From NCBI GenBank assembly GCA_963678705.1, contig CAVMBN010000205.1, forward strand, positions 62,001 through 126,000: DNA of 64,000 nucleotides, in the 5' to 3' direction. Position numbers and translations under genes: made by a program. The notes beneath the pieces are model-generated. The model saw nothing but the letters and a program-made list of their open reading frames with translations. It was not told where the DNA came from and did not search any database. Of this stretch, positions 1 through 8,217 are shown piece by piece. The DNA comes from Panorpa germanica. Its lineage: Eukaryota; Arthropoda; Insecta; Mecoptera; Panorpidae. Positions within the stretch are counted from its first letter, which is position 1. The number at the start of each line of letters is the position of its first letter.

Positions 1-346
1 AATGTTTTGTAGCTGTCGGTAGTCGAATAATCAAGTCAAATCAAAGAATAATAAGTTTTTATTTTATTTAACCCTGCTAAGGCAGACATAATATTGAAAT
101 TTGATTATTCCTTGAAATAGCTGTAAGTAATATTTGATATTTTGATATATAAATACATATAGCAGAGATTTATGACCTGTACACAAGGATTGTAATGTCA
201 CATGCACTTGGAATGTGTACAACGTTAAATCCCTTTAATAATTAGAGACAATATGACTTTTTTAATTGTTAATATCTCTTAACATATAAGGAGTTATTAA
301 AAAATAAATGAACATTTGAGGTTCTAGTAACGCTTTATCAATATAT
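1..346 (+). repeat. TIR repeat family 'AATGGGC', left part of a copy split by the gypsy element
   Basis: This stretch matches the internal and right part of the 623-bp repeat at 22170-22792. Its last bases continue on the far side of the gypsy element at 7275. The copy's own left end lies outside the window. Confidence 0.85.
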
Positions 347-995
347 TGTTACAATTTTCACGGTGGCGACTACGGGGTTCTTTTTAGTTGATTGCCGAGC
401 GGAAGCAATTGTTTACACTATTTAGTCGCGTTGTAACTTAAATTTAGAAATAGCCACAATTCAAATTAAAAGATGGATTGACACTTTTATAAACTTTATT
501 TATTAACACAAAAACAATTACAACTACTTTACAATTATTACGGTTTATTATTTCACTTATTAGTTTTACTGGCTGATGTTTTCTTGCGGTCTGACTGCTG
601 TTGTAAAAAACTGACTCGCGACGCGATGCTCGCTCCTTTTATATCCGAGGTCTACGCAGCAGACTACCTCTGGTCACGACACCTCTGACTTTCCCGAATA
701 TTCCTATAATTATCCAGATACGCTGTTTGACCTTCCGTCTAGTTCTATGACGTTCCACTCCATACGCGTAGTATTTGGTTCTAGAAAGTTCACTAGTAAA
801 CAATAACACAAGTGCAGTTGTTTACGCTCATTTCCAGGAACACACACGCGTATAAGTTATGCGCTAACTAGTAAACAGCCTCGTTATCGAAACGTCTAGA
901 TATTTCTGCAGGGATGCGCAACCTTTTCTGCTAATTCCAGCTATTAGTTTATAACTATAATTTTTGTATCCTCAGACGCCCGCAAATTCGTAACA
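347..995 (-). repeat. 3' LTR of the gypsy element
   Basis: This is the 649-bp direct-repeat partner of 6626-7274. On the minus strand an AATAAA polyadenylation signal lies at 495-500. A three-unit heat-shock-element pattern lies at 779-791. Confidence 0.95.
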
Positions 996-1009
996 CTTTC
1001 CCCCTCTTA
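996..1009 (-). other. polypurine tract of the gypsy element
   Basis: On the minus strand the bases just before the 3' LTR read AAGAGGGGGAAAG, a typical plus-strand primer tract. Confidence 0.85.
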
Positions 1010-1038
1010 AAAGCGCTCGTCCCGAGGGCTTATAATTT

Positions 1039-4000
1039 TCATCGGGCGGCTGATTCCGTTAACTCCCAGTCCGGAGCATTTTCACCCTCGTACTTTGCGA
1101 GTCGGTCTCGGTGAACAATCATGCATTTTCCTCGGGCTGATCTCTGCACTTTGTAGATCACGTCCGAAATGACAGCCGATATTAAATACGGTCCTTCCCA
1201 TTTGGCTTGTAGTTTAGGGCTTCGTCCTATCTTCTTCTTAGGATAGTAGAGCCATACCGCATCACCTCTGGAAAAGCGCTGACTTTGTTTTCCACAATCA
1301 TAACGCGTTTTCGAGCGATCCGTCGCTAACTGAAGGCGTTCTCTCGCAAGTTTGTGGATTTTTTCTAATTCTTGCGCTAGGGTTTCGCAGTATTCTTCGT
1401 TGCCACTAAACTTTCTTTCGGGAGGAGGTCCGTACATCAGGTCACAGGGTAACCTGAGTTCACGTCCCATTAGCATAGCGGCTGGAGTCTGCCGTGTTGC
1501 TTCGTGCACCGCTGACCGATATGCCAGTAGAAACAGAGGTATCAACTCGTCCCAATTGTCTTGGTTAGTATGGACAAATTTCGTCAGGTATTTCTCTATC
1601 GTCCGATTTAGTCTTTCAACCATGCCGTTCGACTGCGGATGTAATGGTGTAGTTCGGGTTTTATGCATGCCTAGAAGTTTCGAAATCTGTTGGAATACGG
1701 CGGCTTCAAAATTTCTTCCTTGATTCGAATGTAGCTCTTGGGGAACTCCATAACGCGATACTACTTCTTGCACAAAGACTTTTGCAACTGTAATCGCTTC
1801 TTGATTCGGAATAGGAAGTATTTCAGGCCATTTGGTAAAGTAATCCACCACGATCAACACATATTTATTGCCGGTTCGGCTCCGTGGCAGTGGTCCTAAA
1901 ATGTCCATTCCAACTCTTTCGAACGGTGCTCCCACCGTGTAGGTATGCATAGGTCCTCGATTTCTCTGTCGGGGTCCTTTACTGGCCGTACAAGTGTCAC
2001 AATTTCGACACCAACGATTTACTGAGGCTCCGCAACGGGGCCAGTACCACCTTTGCCGTATCTTCTCTAGTGTTTTATGCACCCCGAAATGTCCACCTGA
2101 GAAACTATCGTGTACTTGTTTCAATATATCCGGGACTAGTTTATTAGGTACTATCAGTTGTCGAATGGGTGGCCTGTCGTCTACAAAATGCCACAACCGA
2201 TATAGCCTTCCATCGTGAAGTTCTAAACAGTTCCACATAGACCAATATTCTTTTACACGAGGACTATAGGCAGATACCTCTGGCCATTGAGGTCTAATTC
2301 CTGTCTTTTTCCATGCCGCAATGAGTGCCAGATCTTCATCTTCTTTCTGTGCTTCACCTACGATGTCACACAGTTTATCTTCTGCTTGATCAGTCGTTTG
2401 AATCGAGCTATCTGCAGGTGGAGGCGAATAATTGTTCTCCGTTACTTGAGTTTCTTCGGTTTTAGCCTTCGCCCGCGTCAAGTATCTTATGGGAACGGTT
2501 GCTACTGGTTCTGGTATATAAACCTGAATGTTGAGCTCCAAATCGTAGAACACGTATTTCAGCAGACGTTCTACATGTGCCCACGTCAAATGATCGTGTC
2601 CGCAACCTATTCGCGGAATGGCTAACTTCTTTACTTGTTGCTGCAGGATGTGTTCTCGTAGTGATACCAATGATTTCCATAAATCATGATACGTTGGTTT
2701 TCCGGAACTCCTCCGTTTTGTAATCAGGTAATAAATAAATCTTCCATCCTTTTCTAGAACTGCAACTTCTCCTACCTTTCTCTGTTGTTCTTGAAGCTTT
2801 CTCAGATCTCCGAATTTCTCCTTGAATGTTACTGCAATACCTTTACTCATGTGCAGGTCTTCGGCGACACAATGGGCTAACGAGTATTCGGAGGGTGCTG
2901 AGAATAGGTCATCCCTGATGTATTCCATGTTCATTTTGATTTCTGCTTTTACTAGTGTGTCGGGATCCCATTTTTCGGCATCATCATAGCTAAGAGGTAA
3001 TCGACCGTTTTGCAAATAGATTTGAGTATGTCGTATAAGTATGGCCTCATCGGGTACGCTTTCGGGCTCCTGTTTAGCCTCCTTACGTTCACAGTGGTCA
3101 CATCCATTGGTTGCACACGGTCTTCTAGACAATGCATCTGCATTCGCGTGTTGACGTCCTGGCCGATACTCGATTTTATACTGGTATTCGCTTATCTGTT
3201 GTAGCCAACGTGCTAGTTGTCCCTCAGGCTCCTTAAAATTTGTTAACCAGGTTAACGAAGCGTGGTCGGTACGAATTCGAAATGGCTGGCCCCACAAATA
3301 GTGTCTAAACTGTTTTAGAGCTTTAACGACTGCCAGAAGTTCTTTTCGCGTAACACAGTAATTCTGTTCGGTCTTCGAGAATACCCTACTGAAGTATTCT
3401 ATTACGCATTCTTCGCCTTGTTGTACTTGTGAAAGTACTGCTCCCATTCCCGTATGCGATGCGTCCGTATCCAATATAAATTCGCCTACACGTTGGGGAA
3501 AAGCAAGGATCGGTGCATTTGTAAGCTTTCCCTTTAATTGGTTGAACGAGTCTTCACATAATGGTGTCCACACAATGGGTCGCCTCTTCGTAGTTGGTTT
3601 CTCCGTAAGTTCATACAGCGGTTTTGCAATCTTCGCAAAGTTTGAAACAAATTTTCTGTAATAAGCACATAACCCAAAGAAACTCCGCACTTCCGACAGG
3701 TTGGTGGGTGTCGGCCAGGTCTGAATAGCTTTCAATTTTTCCGGGTCCGTAGATACTCCATTTCTAGTGACGACATGTCCCAGATATCTTATTTGCTCGG
3801 CACAAAGGTTGCATTTCTTTGGGTTTAATTTAAGGTTTGCTGTTCGTAATCGTTGAAATACAATTTTCAAATTATCTATTTGGCTTCTAGCATCTTTGCC
3901 AAGCACCACTATGTCGTCCAGATACACGAGGCATGTTCCCGGAGGTAAGTCTTTTAAGACGCTATCCATTAATCGTTCAAATGTTGCGGGGGCATTACAT

Positions 4001-5184
4001 AGACCAAAAGGCATTACTCGAAACTGCCATAAACCTTTCCCGGTCGTGAACGCTGTTTTCTCCCTATCTTCTTGTTTTACTTCCACTTGCCAATATCCGC
4101 TCCGGAGATCAAGCGTGGAGAAGTATTTAGACCCGTTTAATACGCTAAAAAGGCTATCGATACGAGGCAACGGGTATGCATCCTTTAGCGTGACATCGTT
4201 CAGTCTCCTGTAGTCCACGCAGAATCGCTTCGTTCCGTCTTTTTTCTTTACTAGTACTATCGGCGATGCCCACGGACTTGTTAAGGGTTCTATTATTCCA
4301 TCTCGCAGCATTTGATCCACCATGGCGTCAACTTCCTCTTCTTGTCCCCATGGCAGTCTTCGTGCAGGTTGTTTAATTGGTCTAGCGTCTCCTACCTTTA
4401 TTGGGTGTTGCACTAAGGTCGTGTGTCCCACGTCTTCTATTCCCGATGAAAAAATGTCCTGGTTGTCTTGTAATACCATCTTCAGGTCATGAGATTCTTC
4501 AAGAGTTAAGTTTTTATTTGACTTCTCATAGACGTCCTGCAGGTGGTCCGGAAGGGTCACTTCTTTATCATCTGAGGGCTGTATGTATTTTGTAATACTC
4601 GTTCTGATATTTAGAGTTTCTTCAGTGTCATCTTTCCACAACTTGAGCCGGTCTCTTCCTATTTGTATAATGTTAGCTCTTGGAAAAATTGTACAGTTTA
4701 TTGAGGACATCCAATCGTAGCCTAGAACACATTCTTCCTCTATTGGTGTTACGAGGAATATAAAGTCTCGGATCATGTGGCCTAACCTGATCTTTAATTT
4801 AATTTTTCCGGAAACGGGTGCCGTATCTCCAGTAATTGCTCGCAATACAATGGGAGCTGCTGGTGCAATGATCTGCTTCGTAAATTCTTGTCGTCTAATG
4901 AATTCCAATCCGACTAGTGATTGCGTAGCACCAGTATCAATCAAAAATTTACATGGCCGGTCTTCCATATATCCCATCACAATTGGTCCCCTATTTACTC
5001 CTCCTATTGTTCCGACTGCTGTAATGTGGGGACTCTTGATCGGAACAGCAGGCAGAGTTGTCCCCGTTAGACTGCCTGCGACTCGTTTCCCGACTGCCGA
5101 TCCGCATTGGCAGGCGATGTCGAGGGTCTTCTTTCCGAGCTTGTACCATTCACAGGTGGGTTTCTTCCCCTGTTGTAAGTCCAT
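1039..5184 (-). CDS. gypsy pol polyprotein with embedded macro domain
   Basis: Numbering is from the ATG at 5184. The order is aspartic protease (DTGA, 83-86), reverse transcriptase (about 270-490, YLDD at 421-424), RNase H (about 565-690, Asp572, Asp574, Glu615, Asp640), a macro domain (about 753-890), then integrase with an HHCC zinc module (His1032, His1036, Cys1062, Cys1065), a catalytic core and a GPY/F module near 1323-1334. The integrase triad should be D-D-E but reads Asp1094, Asn1154, Glu1190 with the usual 35-residue spacing between the last two; codon 1723-1725 gives Asn where the family has Asp. The frame is open back to about 5211 but is probably entered by -1 frameshifting at 5085-5091 rather than at the ATG. 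No other stop or frameshift is visible. Confidence 0.95.
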   Translation of the reverse strand: MDLQQGKKPTCEWYKLGKKTLDIACQCGSAVGKRVAGSLTGTTLPAVPIKSPHITAVGTIGGVNRGPIVMGYMEDRPCKFLIDTGATQSLVGLEFIRRQEFTKQIIAPAAPIVLRAITGDTAPVSGKIKLKIRLGHMIRDFIFLVTPIEEECVLGYDWMSSINCTIFPRANIIQIGRDRLKLWKDDTEETLNIRTSITKYIQPSDDKEVTLPDHLQDVYEKSNKNLTLEESHDLKMVLQDNQDIFSSGIEDVGHTTLVQHPIKVGDARPIKQPARRLPWGQEEEVDAMVDQMLRDGIIEPLTSPWASPIVLVKKKDGTKRFCVDYRRLNDVTLKDAYPLPRIDSLFSVLNGSKYFSTLDLRSGYWQVEVKQEDREKTAFTTGKGLWQFRVMPFGLCNAPATFERLMDSVLKDLPPGTCLVYLDDIVVLGKDARSQIDNLKIVFQRLRTANLKLNPKKCNLCAEQIRYLGHVVTRNGVSTDPEKLKAIQTWPTPTNLSEVRSFFGLCAYYRKFVSNFAKIAKPLYELTEKPTTKRRPIVWTPLCEDSFNQLKGKLTNAPILAFPQRVGEFILDTDASHTGMGAVLSQVQQGEECVIEYFSRVFSKTEQNYCVTRKELLAVVKALKQFRHYLWGQPFRIRTDHASLTWLTNFKEPEGQLARWLQQISEYQYKIEYRPGRQHANADALSRRPCATNGCDHCERKEAKQEPESVPDEAILIRHTQIYLQNGRLPLSYDDAEKWDPDTLVKAEIKMNMEYIRDDLFSAPSEYSLAHCVAEDLHMSKGIAVTFKEKFGDLRKLQEQQRKVGEVAVLEKDGRFIYYLITKRRSSGKPTYHDLWKSLVSLREHILQQQVKKLAIPRIGCGHDHLTWAHVERLLKYVFYDLELNIQVYIPEPVATVPIRYLTRAKAKTEETQVTENNYSPPPADSSIQTTDQAEDKLCDIVGEAQKEDEDLALIAAWKKTGIRPQWPEVSAYSPRVKEYWSMWNCLELHDGRLYRLWHFVDDRPPIRQLIVPNKLVPDILKQVHDSFSGGHFGVHKTLEKIRQRWYWPRCGASVNRWCRNCDTCTASKGPRQRNRGPMHTYTVGAPFERVGMDILGPLPRSRTGNKYVLIVVDYFTKWPEILPIPNQEAITVAKVFVQEVVSRYGVPQELHSNQGRNFEAAVFQQISKLLGMHKTRTTPLHPQSNGMVERLNRTIEKYLTKFVHTNQDNWDELIPLFLLAYRSAVHEATRQTPAAMLMGRELRLPCDLMYGPPPERKFSGNEEYCETLAQELEKIHKLARERLQLATDRSKTRYDCGKQSQRFSRGDAVWLYYPKKKIGRSPKLQAKWEGPYLISAVISDVIYKVQRSARGKCMIVHRDRLAKYEGENAPDWELTESAAR
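2515..2928 (-). other. TARG1/OARD1-type macro domain inside gypsy pol
   Basis: Pol residues about 753-890 match the macro-domain family that removes ADP-ribose from acidic residues (human TARG1/OARD1). Recognisable blocks are SLAHCVAEDLHMSKGIAV, YYLITKRRSSGKPTY and PRIGCGHDHLTW. The catalytic pair of human TARG1 is Lys84 and Asp125, 41 residues apart. Here Lys823 and Asp864 occupy the same motifs, also 41 apart. The domain is in frame, ends in a short linker and lies just after RNase H, upstream of integrase. Activity is inferred from the motifs only. Confidence 0.9.
5048..5091 (-). promoter_or_regulatory. -1 ribosomal frameshift signal joining gag to pol
   Basis: On the minus strand the heptamer GGGAAAC (5085-5091) is in phase with gag as G GGA AAC, the classic X XXY YYZ slippery form. 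After a 5-nt spacer, GCAGGCAG (5072-5079) can pair with CTGCCTGC (5048-5055) in an 8-bp stem with a 16-nt loop. The gag stop codon (5067-5069) lies in that loop. Slippage by one base leads directly into the pol frame. Confidence 0.9.
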
Positions 5185-6341
5185 CGCCGAACTCTTGAAA
5201 TTCCTGGATTATAACGGCTCCTATTTCGATCCTCGAGATCCGCCAATCGCCGAAACACCTCGTCCATAGCAGGGGTGGTATAAGAGGGAGATGTAGTGAC
5301 GGCGCTCCTTATACGGCTCACATCGGGAATATGGCTGACAGTTTCCATTTGAAGCGCAGCTGCCAGGGCCTCGTTTATGTTCTTCGGTTTAGCCAATAAT
5401 ATGGCCTCTTTTATCCTGCGCTCTCGCACAGCGTTAGCAAAATATTGTACCTCCCAATTTCCTAGCGTTTCCCTGGGGGCTTTGCCTGCAGCACGGTTCA
5501 CTAATCGTTCGATATCTGTCGCTAGGTCTGCTAGCCTTTCTCCCGGAGCTTGTCTCCTGTTCACCAGCTGCGCCCAGTACAGAGGTGCGAGACTTTCTTC
5601 CCCATACCGCTGGCTTAGCATCGCTTTAAGAGCCGTATAGCTTCGCCGCTCGTCCGGGTTCATATTTTGGAAAGCGATTAGAGCCGAACCCCGTAGCATG
5701 GCCGCTAACTGGCCTGCACAATCCCTGTCACTCCAGCCATTGAACTCCGCTATGGCTGTGAATTGCACCTCATATTCCTGCCAAGAGATTGTTCCATCGT
5801 AGGGGGCTGGCTTGATAGTGCTGGTTTTCGCAATCGTAGAGTTGACGCAACCTTGAGAGTTTTCTAAAACTTGCACTCTATCGGCAAGTTGTGTTAACTG
5901 CGCTCCTGCTAGTTGCTTCCCATTTTTCTGGACGAGTTCTACGCGTTCTTCTATCTCCTGAATTTTCGTCTCCGTTAGCTCCTGTCGTATTGTAACCGAT
6001 TGGAGACATTGTGTCACACTATCTTCTATTTCATTTATCCGCGTTTCTAATTCCTTTCTGGATCCTTTGCAAGCTTCTTCTACAGCTTGCAACTGCATTT
6101 GGAACGCATTAAACTTCTCGGAGATTTGTTCTTTGGACCTTTCCGTCTGTTCTTGAATTATTTTACTTTTTTCTGCCTGTTCTTGAAATTTCTCGAACAT
6201 CTCTTCTTTAGACTTTTCGGCCTGTTCTTGTAATTTCTCGAACATCTCTTCTTTGGACTTTTCAGTCTGTTCTTGTAATTTTTCAAACTTAGTATTCTGT
6301 TCTTCTCTCATTTCCCTACGTTCTTTTAAAAACTCTTCCAT
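5067..6341 (-). CDS. gypsy gag protein
   Basis: This 424-residue structural protein precedes pol and overlaps it in another frame. Residues about 8-80 hold charged repeats built on EKSKEEMFEKLQEQ, strongly predicted to form a coiled coil; a second coiled segment runs to about 165. Residues about 175-330 resemble the Ty3/gypsy gag core, with a PYDG...W.EY..QF start and an RYG...L...L region. The C-terminal tail is basic and Ser/Arg-rich, with no CCHC zinc knuckle in this frame. The start is the first ATG after the leader, 284 nt from the 5' LTR. The frame is intact. Confidence 0.92.
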   Translation of the reverse strand: MEEFLKERREMREEQNTKFEKLQEQTEKSKEEMFEKLQEQAEKSKEEMFEKFQEQAEKSKIIQEQTERSKEQISEKFNAFQMQLQAVEEACKGSRKELETRINEIEDSVTQCLQSVTIRQELTETKIQEIEERVELVQKNGKQLAGAQLTQLADRVQVLENSQGCVNSTIAKTSTIKPAPYDGTISWQEYEVQFTAIAEFNGWSDRDCAGQLAAMLRGSALIAFQNMNPDERRSYTALKAMLSQRYGEESLAPLYWAQLVNRRQAPGERLADLATDIERLVNRAAGKAPRETLGNWEVQYFANAVRERRIKEAILLAKPKNINEALAAALQMETVSHIPDVSRIRSAVTTSPSYTTPAMDEVFRRLADLEDRNRSRYNPGISRVRRWTYNRGRNPPVNGTSSERRPSTSPANADRQSGNESQAV

Positions 6342-6381
6342 TTTTGTTGCGTATTGTGTTGTAAATTGTTATAAAATTATT

Positions 6382-6528
6382 TTCTAGAATTTTCTGGGTG
6401 TCTCTAGAACTTTCTGGAAGGTTCTGGAATTCTCTAGAGTTTCTTTGAAATTATTATTATTGTTTTTCTCGAACCTTCCTCTTCTGAAAATCCTTCTTTC
6501 GGCAAATCCCGACTAGAAGTTTCTGGAA
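6382..6528 (-). promoter_or_regulatory. clustered heat-shock-element patterns in the gypsy leader
   Basis: Alternating GAA and TTC units at exact 2-nt spacing, the heat shock factor binding pattern, occur three times: 6382-6394 (three units), 6407-6429 (five perfect units) and 6516-6528 (three units). All lie between the primer-binding site and gag. HSF binding is inferred from the pattern alone. Confidence 0.6.
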
Positions 6529-6605
6529 GTCTTTTTGGAAACGTAGTTTCAGACTCTCCTGTTTTTCTTCCTGGAATTCTCTCTGCAGCGGTCGTAACTG
6601 TGGCT

Positions 6606-6623
6606 ACCCCACACCTGACACCA
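6606..6623 (-). other. gypsy primer-binding site, probably tRNA-Leu
   Basis: Two bases inside the 5' LTR the minus strand reads TGGTGTCAGGTGTGGG. TGGTGTCAG complements the acceptor end of insect tRNA-Leu, and the rest differs by about two bases from the tRNA-Leu type used by some gypsy elements. The tRNA assignment is from memory. Confidence 0.65.
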
Positions 6624-6625
6624 AA

Positions 6626-7274
6626 TGTTACAATTTTCACGGTGGCGACTACGGGGTTCTTTTTAGTTGATTGCCGAGCGGAAGCAATTGTTTACACTAT
6701 TTAGTCGCGTTGTAACTTAAATTTAGAAATAGCCACAATTCAAATTAAAAGAAGGATTGACACTTTTATAAACTTTATTTATTAACACAAAAACAATTAC
6801 AACTACTTTACAATTATTACGGTTTATTATTTCACTTATTAGTTTTACTGGCTGATGTTTTCTTGCGGTCTGACTGCTGTTGTAAAAAACTGACTCGCGA
6901 CGCGATGCTCGCTCCTTTTATATCCGAGGTCTACGCAGCAGACTACCTCTGGTCACGACACCTCTGACTTTCCCGAATATTCCTATAATTATCCAGATAC
7001 GCTGTTTGACCTTCCGTCTAGTTCTATGACGTTCCACTCCATACGCGTAGTATTTGGTTCTAGAAAGTTCACTAGTAAACAATAACACAAGTGCAGTTGT
7101 TTACGCTCATTTCCAGGAACACACACGCGTATAAGTTATGCGCTAACTAGTAAACAGCCTCGTTATCGAAACGTCTAGATATTTCTGCAGGGATGCGCAA
7201 CCTTTTCTGCTAATTCCAGCTATTAGTTTATAACTATAATTTTTGTATCCTCAGACGCCCGCAAATTCGTAACA
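6626..7274 (-). repeat. 5' LTR of the gypsy element, with promoter
   Basis: This 649-bp LTR drives minus-strand transcription. A TATA-like box (ATATAAAAGG) lies at 6914-6923. A perfect three-unit heat-shock-element pattern (TTC-GAA-TTC) lies about 140 bp upstream of it at 7058-7070. Confidence 0.93.
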
Positions 7275-7316
7275 ATATAGTACACTTTTATAGAATTTAA
7301 GACATAGGACACAAGC
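7275..7316 (+). repeat. right end of the TIR repeat split by gypsy
   Basis: The repeat resumes after the second ATAT copy and runs through its conserved terminal block (ACTTTTATAGAATTTAAGAC and GGACACAAGC). The last terminal bases are altered. Confidence 0.8.
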
Positions 7317-7374
7317 AATGGCTATTTAATTTTATTAAATATCCAAAAATTGACGGATATATATCTCAATAACC

Positions 7375-7550
7375 AGAGATGTGCGTTTTTCGAATACATA
7401 TACTCAAAATACAAATACAAAAAAGTAAATACCTATTTTCTATTTTGTATTTAAATACCTTTTTAGAATATAGAATTTTATATGAAAACTTTTAATATAC
7501 AAAATACTTTTTTCATTTTTAATAAACCCTTAAAACACCACCCACCACCA
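7375..7550. repeat. AAATAC-rich interspersed repeat, possibly hAT-derived
   Basis: It begins CAGAGATGTGC and consists of TATTTAAATAC-like words. Related stretches lie at 23040-23170 and 44640-44770. Its start resembles some hAT ends, but no partner end or target duplication was found. Confidence 0.35.
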
Positions 7551-7554
7551 GTTT

Positions 7555-8153
7555 CCTAGAAACCCGTAATTTTGGAAAAACTGACAAAAAAAGTGGGCCC
7601 TTTTTTGCTGTATAACTTTGTATTCGTGAAAGATATAAAGGTAAAATTTTGCATGTGTATTATGCTATTGAATGTGAACATATTTCAAAACTCTGAATCT
7701 CGGGGCGCCGAGAAAATTGGGGGGCACGGTATGAAACTTTGGAGAAAGCTCAAATTTTGGATTGTGTAATAATTGAATATCAAATTTAAAAAAAATTCAA
7801 AATTTCTAAATTTTAGTTGGTGGCGCGGGGGCAGTATTTGCCGAAGGTAAAAATTATGCTAGAAAGTTGAAATTTTGTGAATAGAGCAAGTTTGGTACCT
7901 AATTTACAAATAGAAAAAAAATTAACAAGTTTTGAAAAAAAGTTGGTTATATAACGAATAAATTGAAAATATTTTTGATTTTGTTAAAAAAAAATATATT
8001 TTTTTAGTTAATTTGTATAAAATATTATTTGTTATTTTATGTAAAATTAATATAGAACGAGAAACATTTTAATTTAAAAATGGAACGAAAATTTGAAATG
8101 AAATTCAATTCACACAAAAGACAGTCGTCGCTTGCGAGGGGGGTAAAAACTAG
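7555..8153 (+). mobile_element. non-autonomous Helitron-like element
   Basis: The body shares long blocks with 18101-18633 and 37891-38360, and its end matches the reversed copy at 49935-50115. It ends with a short hairpin (TCGTCGCTTGCGA) followed by a G-rich run and CTAG, with T next: the 3' signature of Helitrons. The 5' end is not certain and no protein is encoded. Confidence 0.55.
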
Positions 8154-8217
8154 TAAGAATATAAGATCATAAATATACACCTGTGACAATGTAATAATAA
8201 TTATCGAGCATATAATA

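Larger units (their letters stand above)
347..7274 (-). mobile_element. Ty3/gypsy LTR retrotransposon, nearly intact, coding on the minus strand
   Basis: The element is bounded by two 649-bp LTRs that begin TGTTAC and end GTAACA, and is flanked by a 4-bp target duplication ATAT (343-346 and 7275-7278). In transcript order it holds the 5' LTR (6626-7274), a primer-binding site, a 284-nt leader, gag, a -1 frameshift signal, pol (protease, RT, RNase H, macro domain, integrase), a purine tract and the 3' LTR. The LTRs differ at one position that I can see (473 against 6752), so the insertion is recent. No env gene is present. It sits inside an older TIR repeat. The integrase has one changed catalytic residue, so this copy may be unable to move by itself. 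Confidence 0.97.

Noticed and set aside
5110-5154. A degenerate zinc-knuckle-like box (CEWYKLGKK...CQC) at the start of the pol frame
   Set aside because: It lies upstream of the slippery site, so it is read in the gag frame; it also lacks the His and one Cys.
1352-5269. Plus-strand open frames over the gypsy pol (1352-1723, 2287-2625, 3896-4213, 4775-5269)
   Set aside because: They lie antisense to a strongly supported coding frame and have no recognisable motifs.
6434-6640. A 68-codon frame in the gypsy leader
   Set aside because: It could be an upstream frame, but its composition is unconvincing and overlaps the primer-binding site and HSE arrays.
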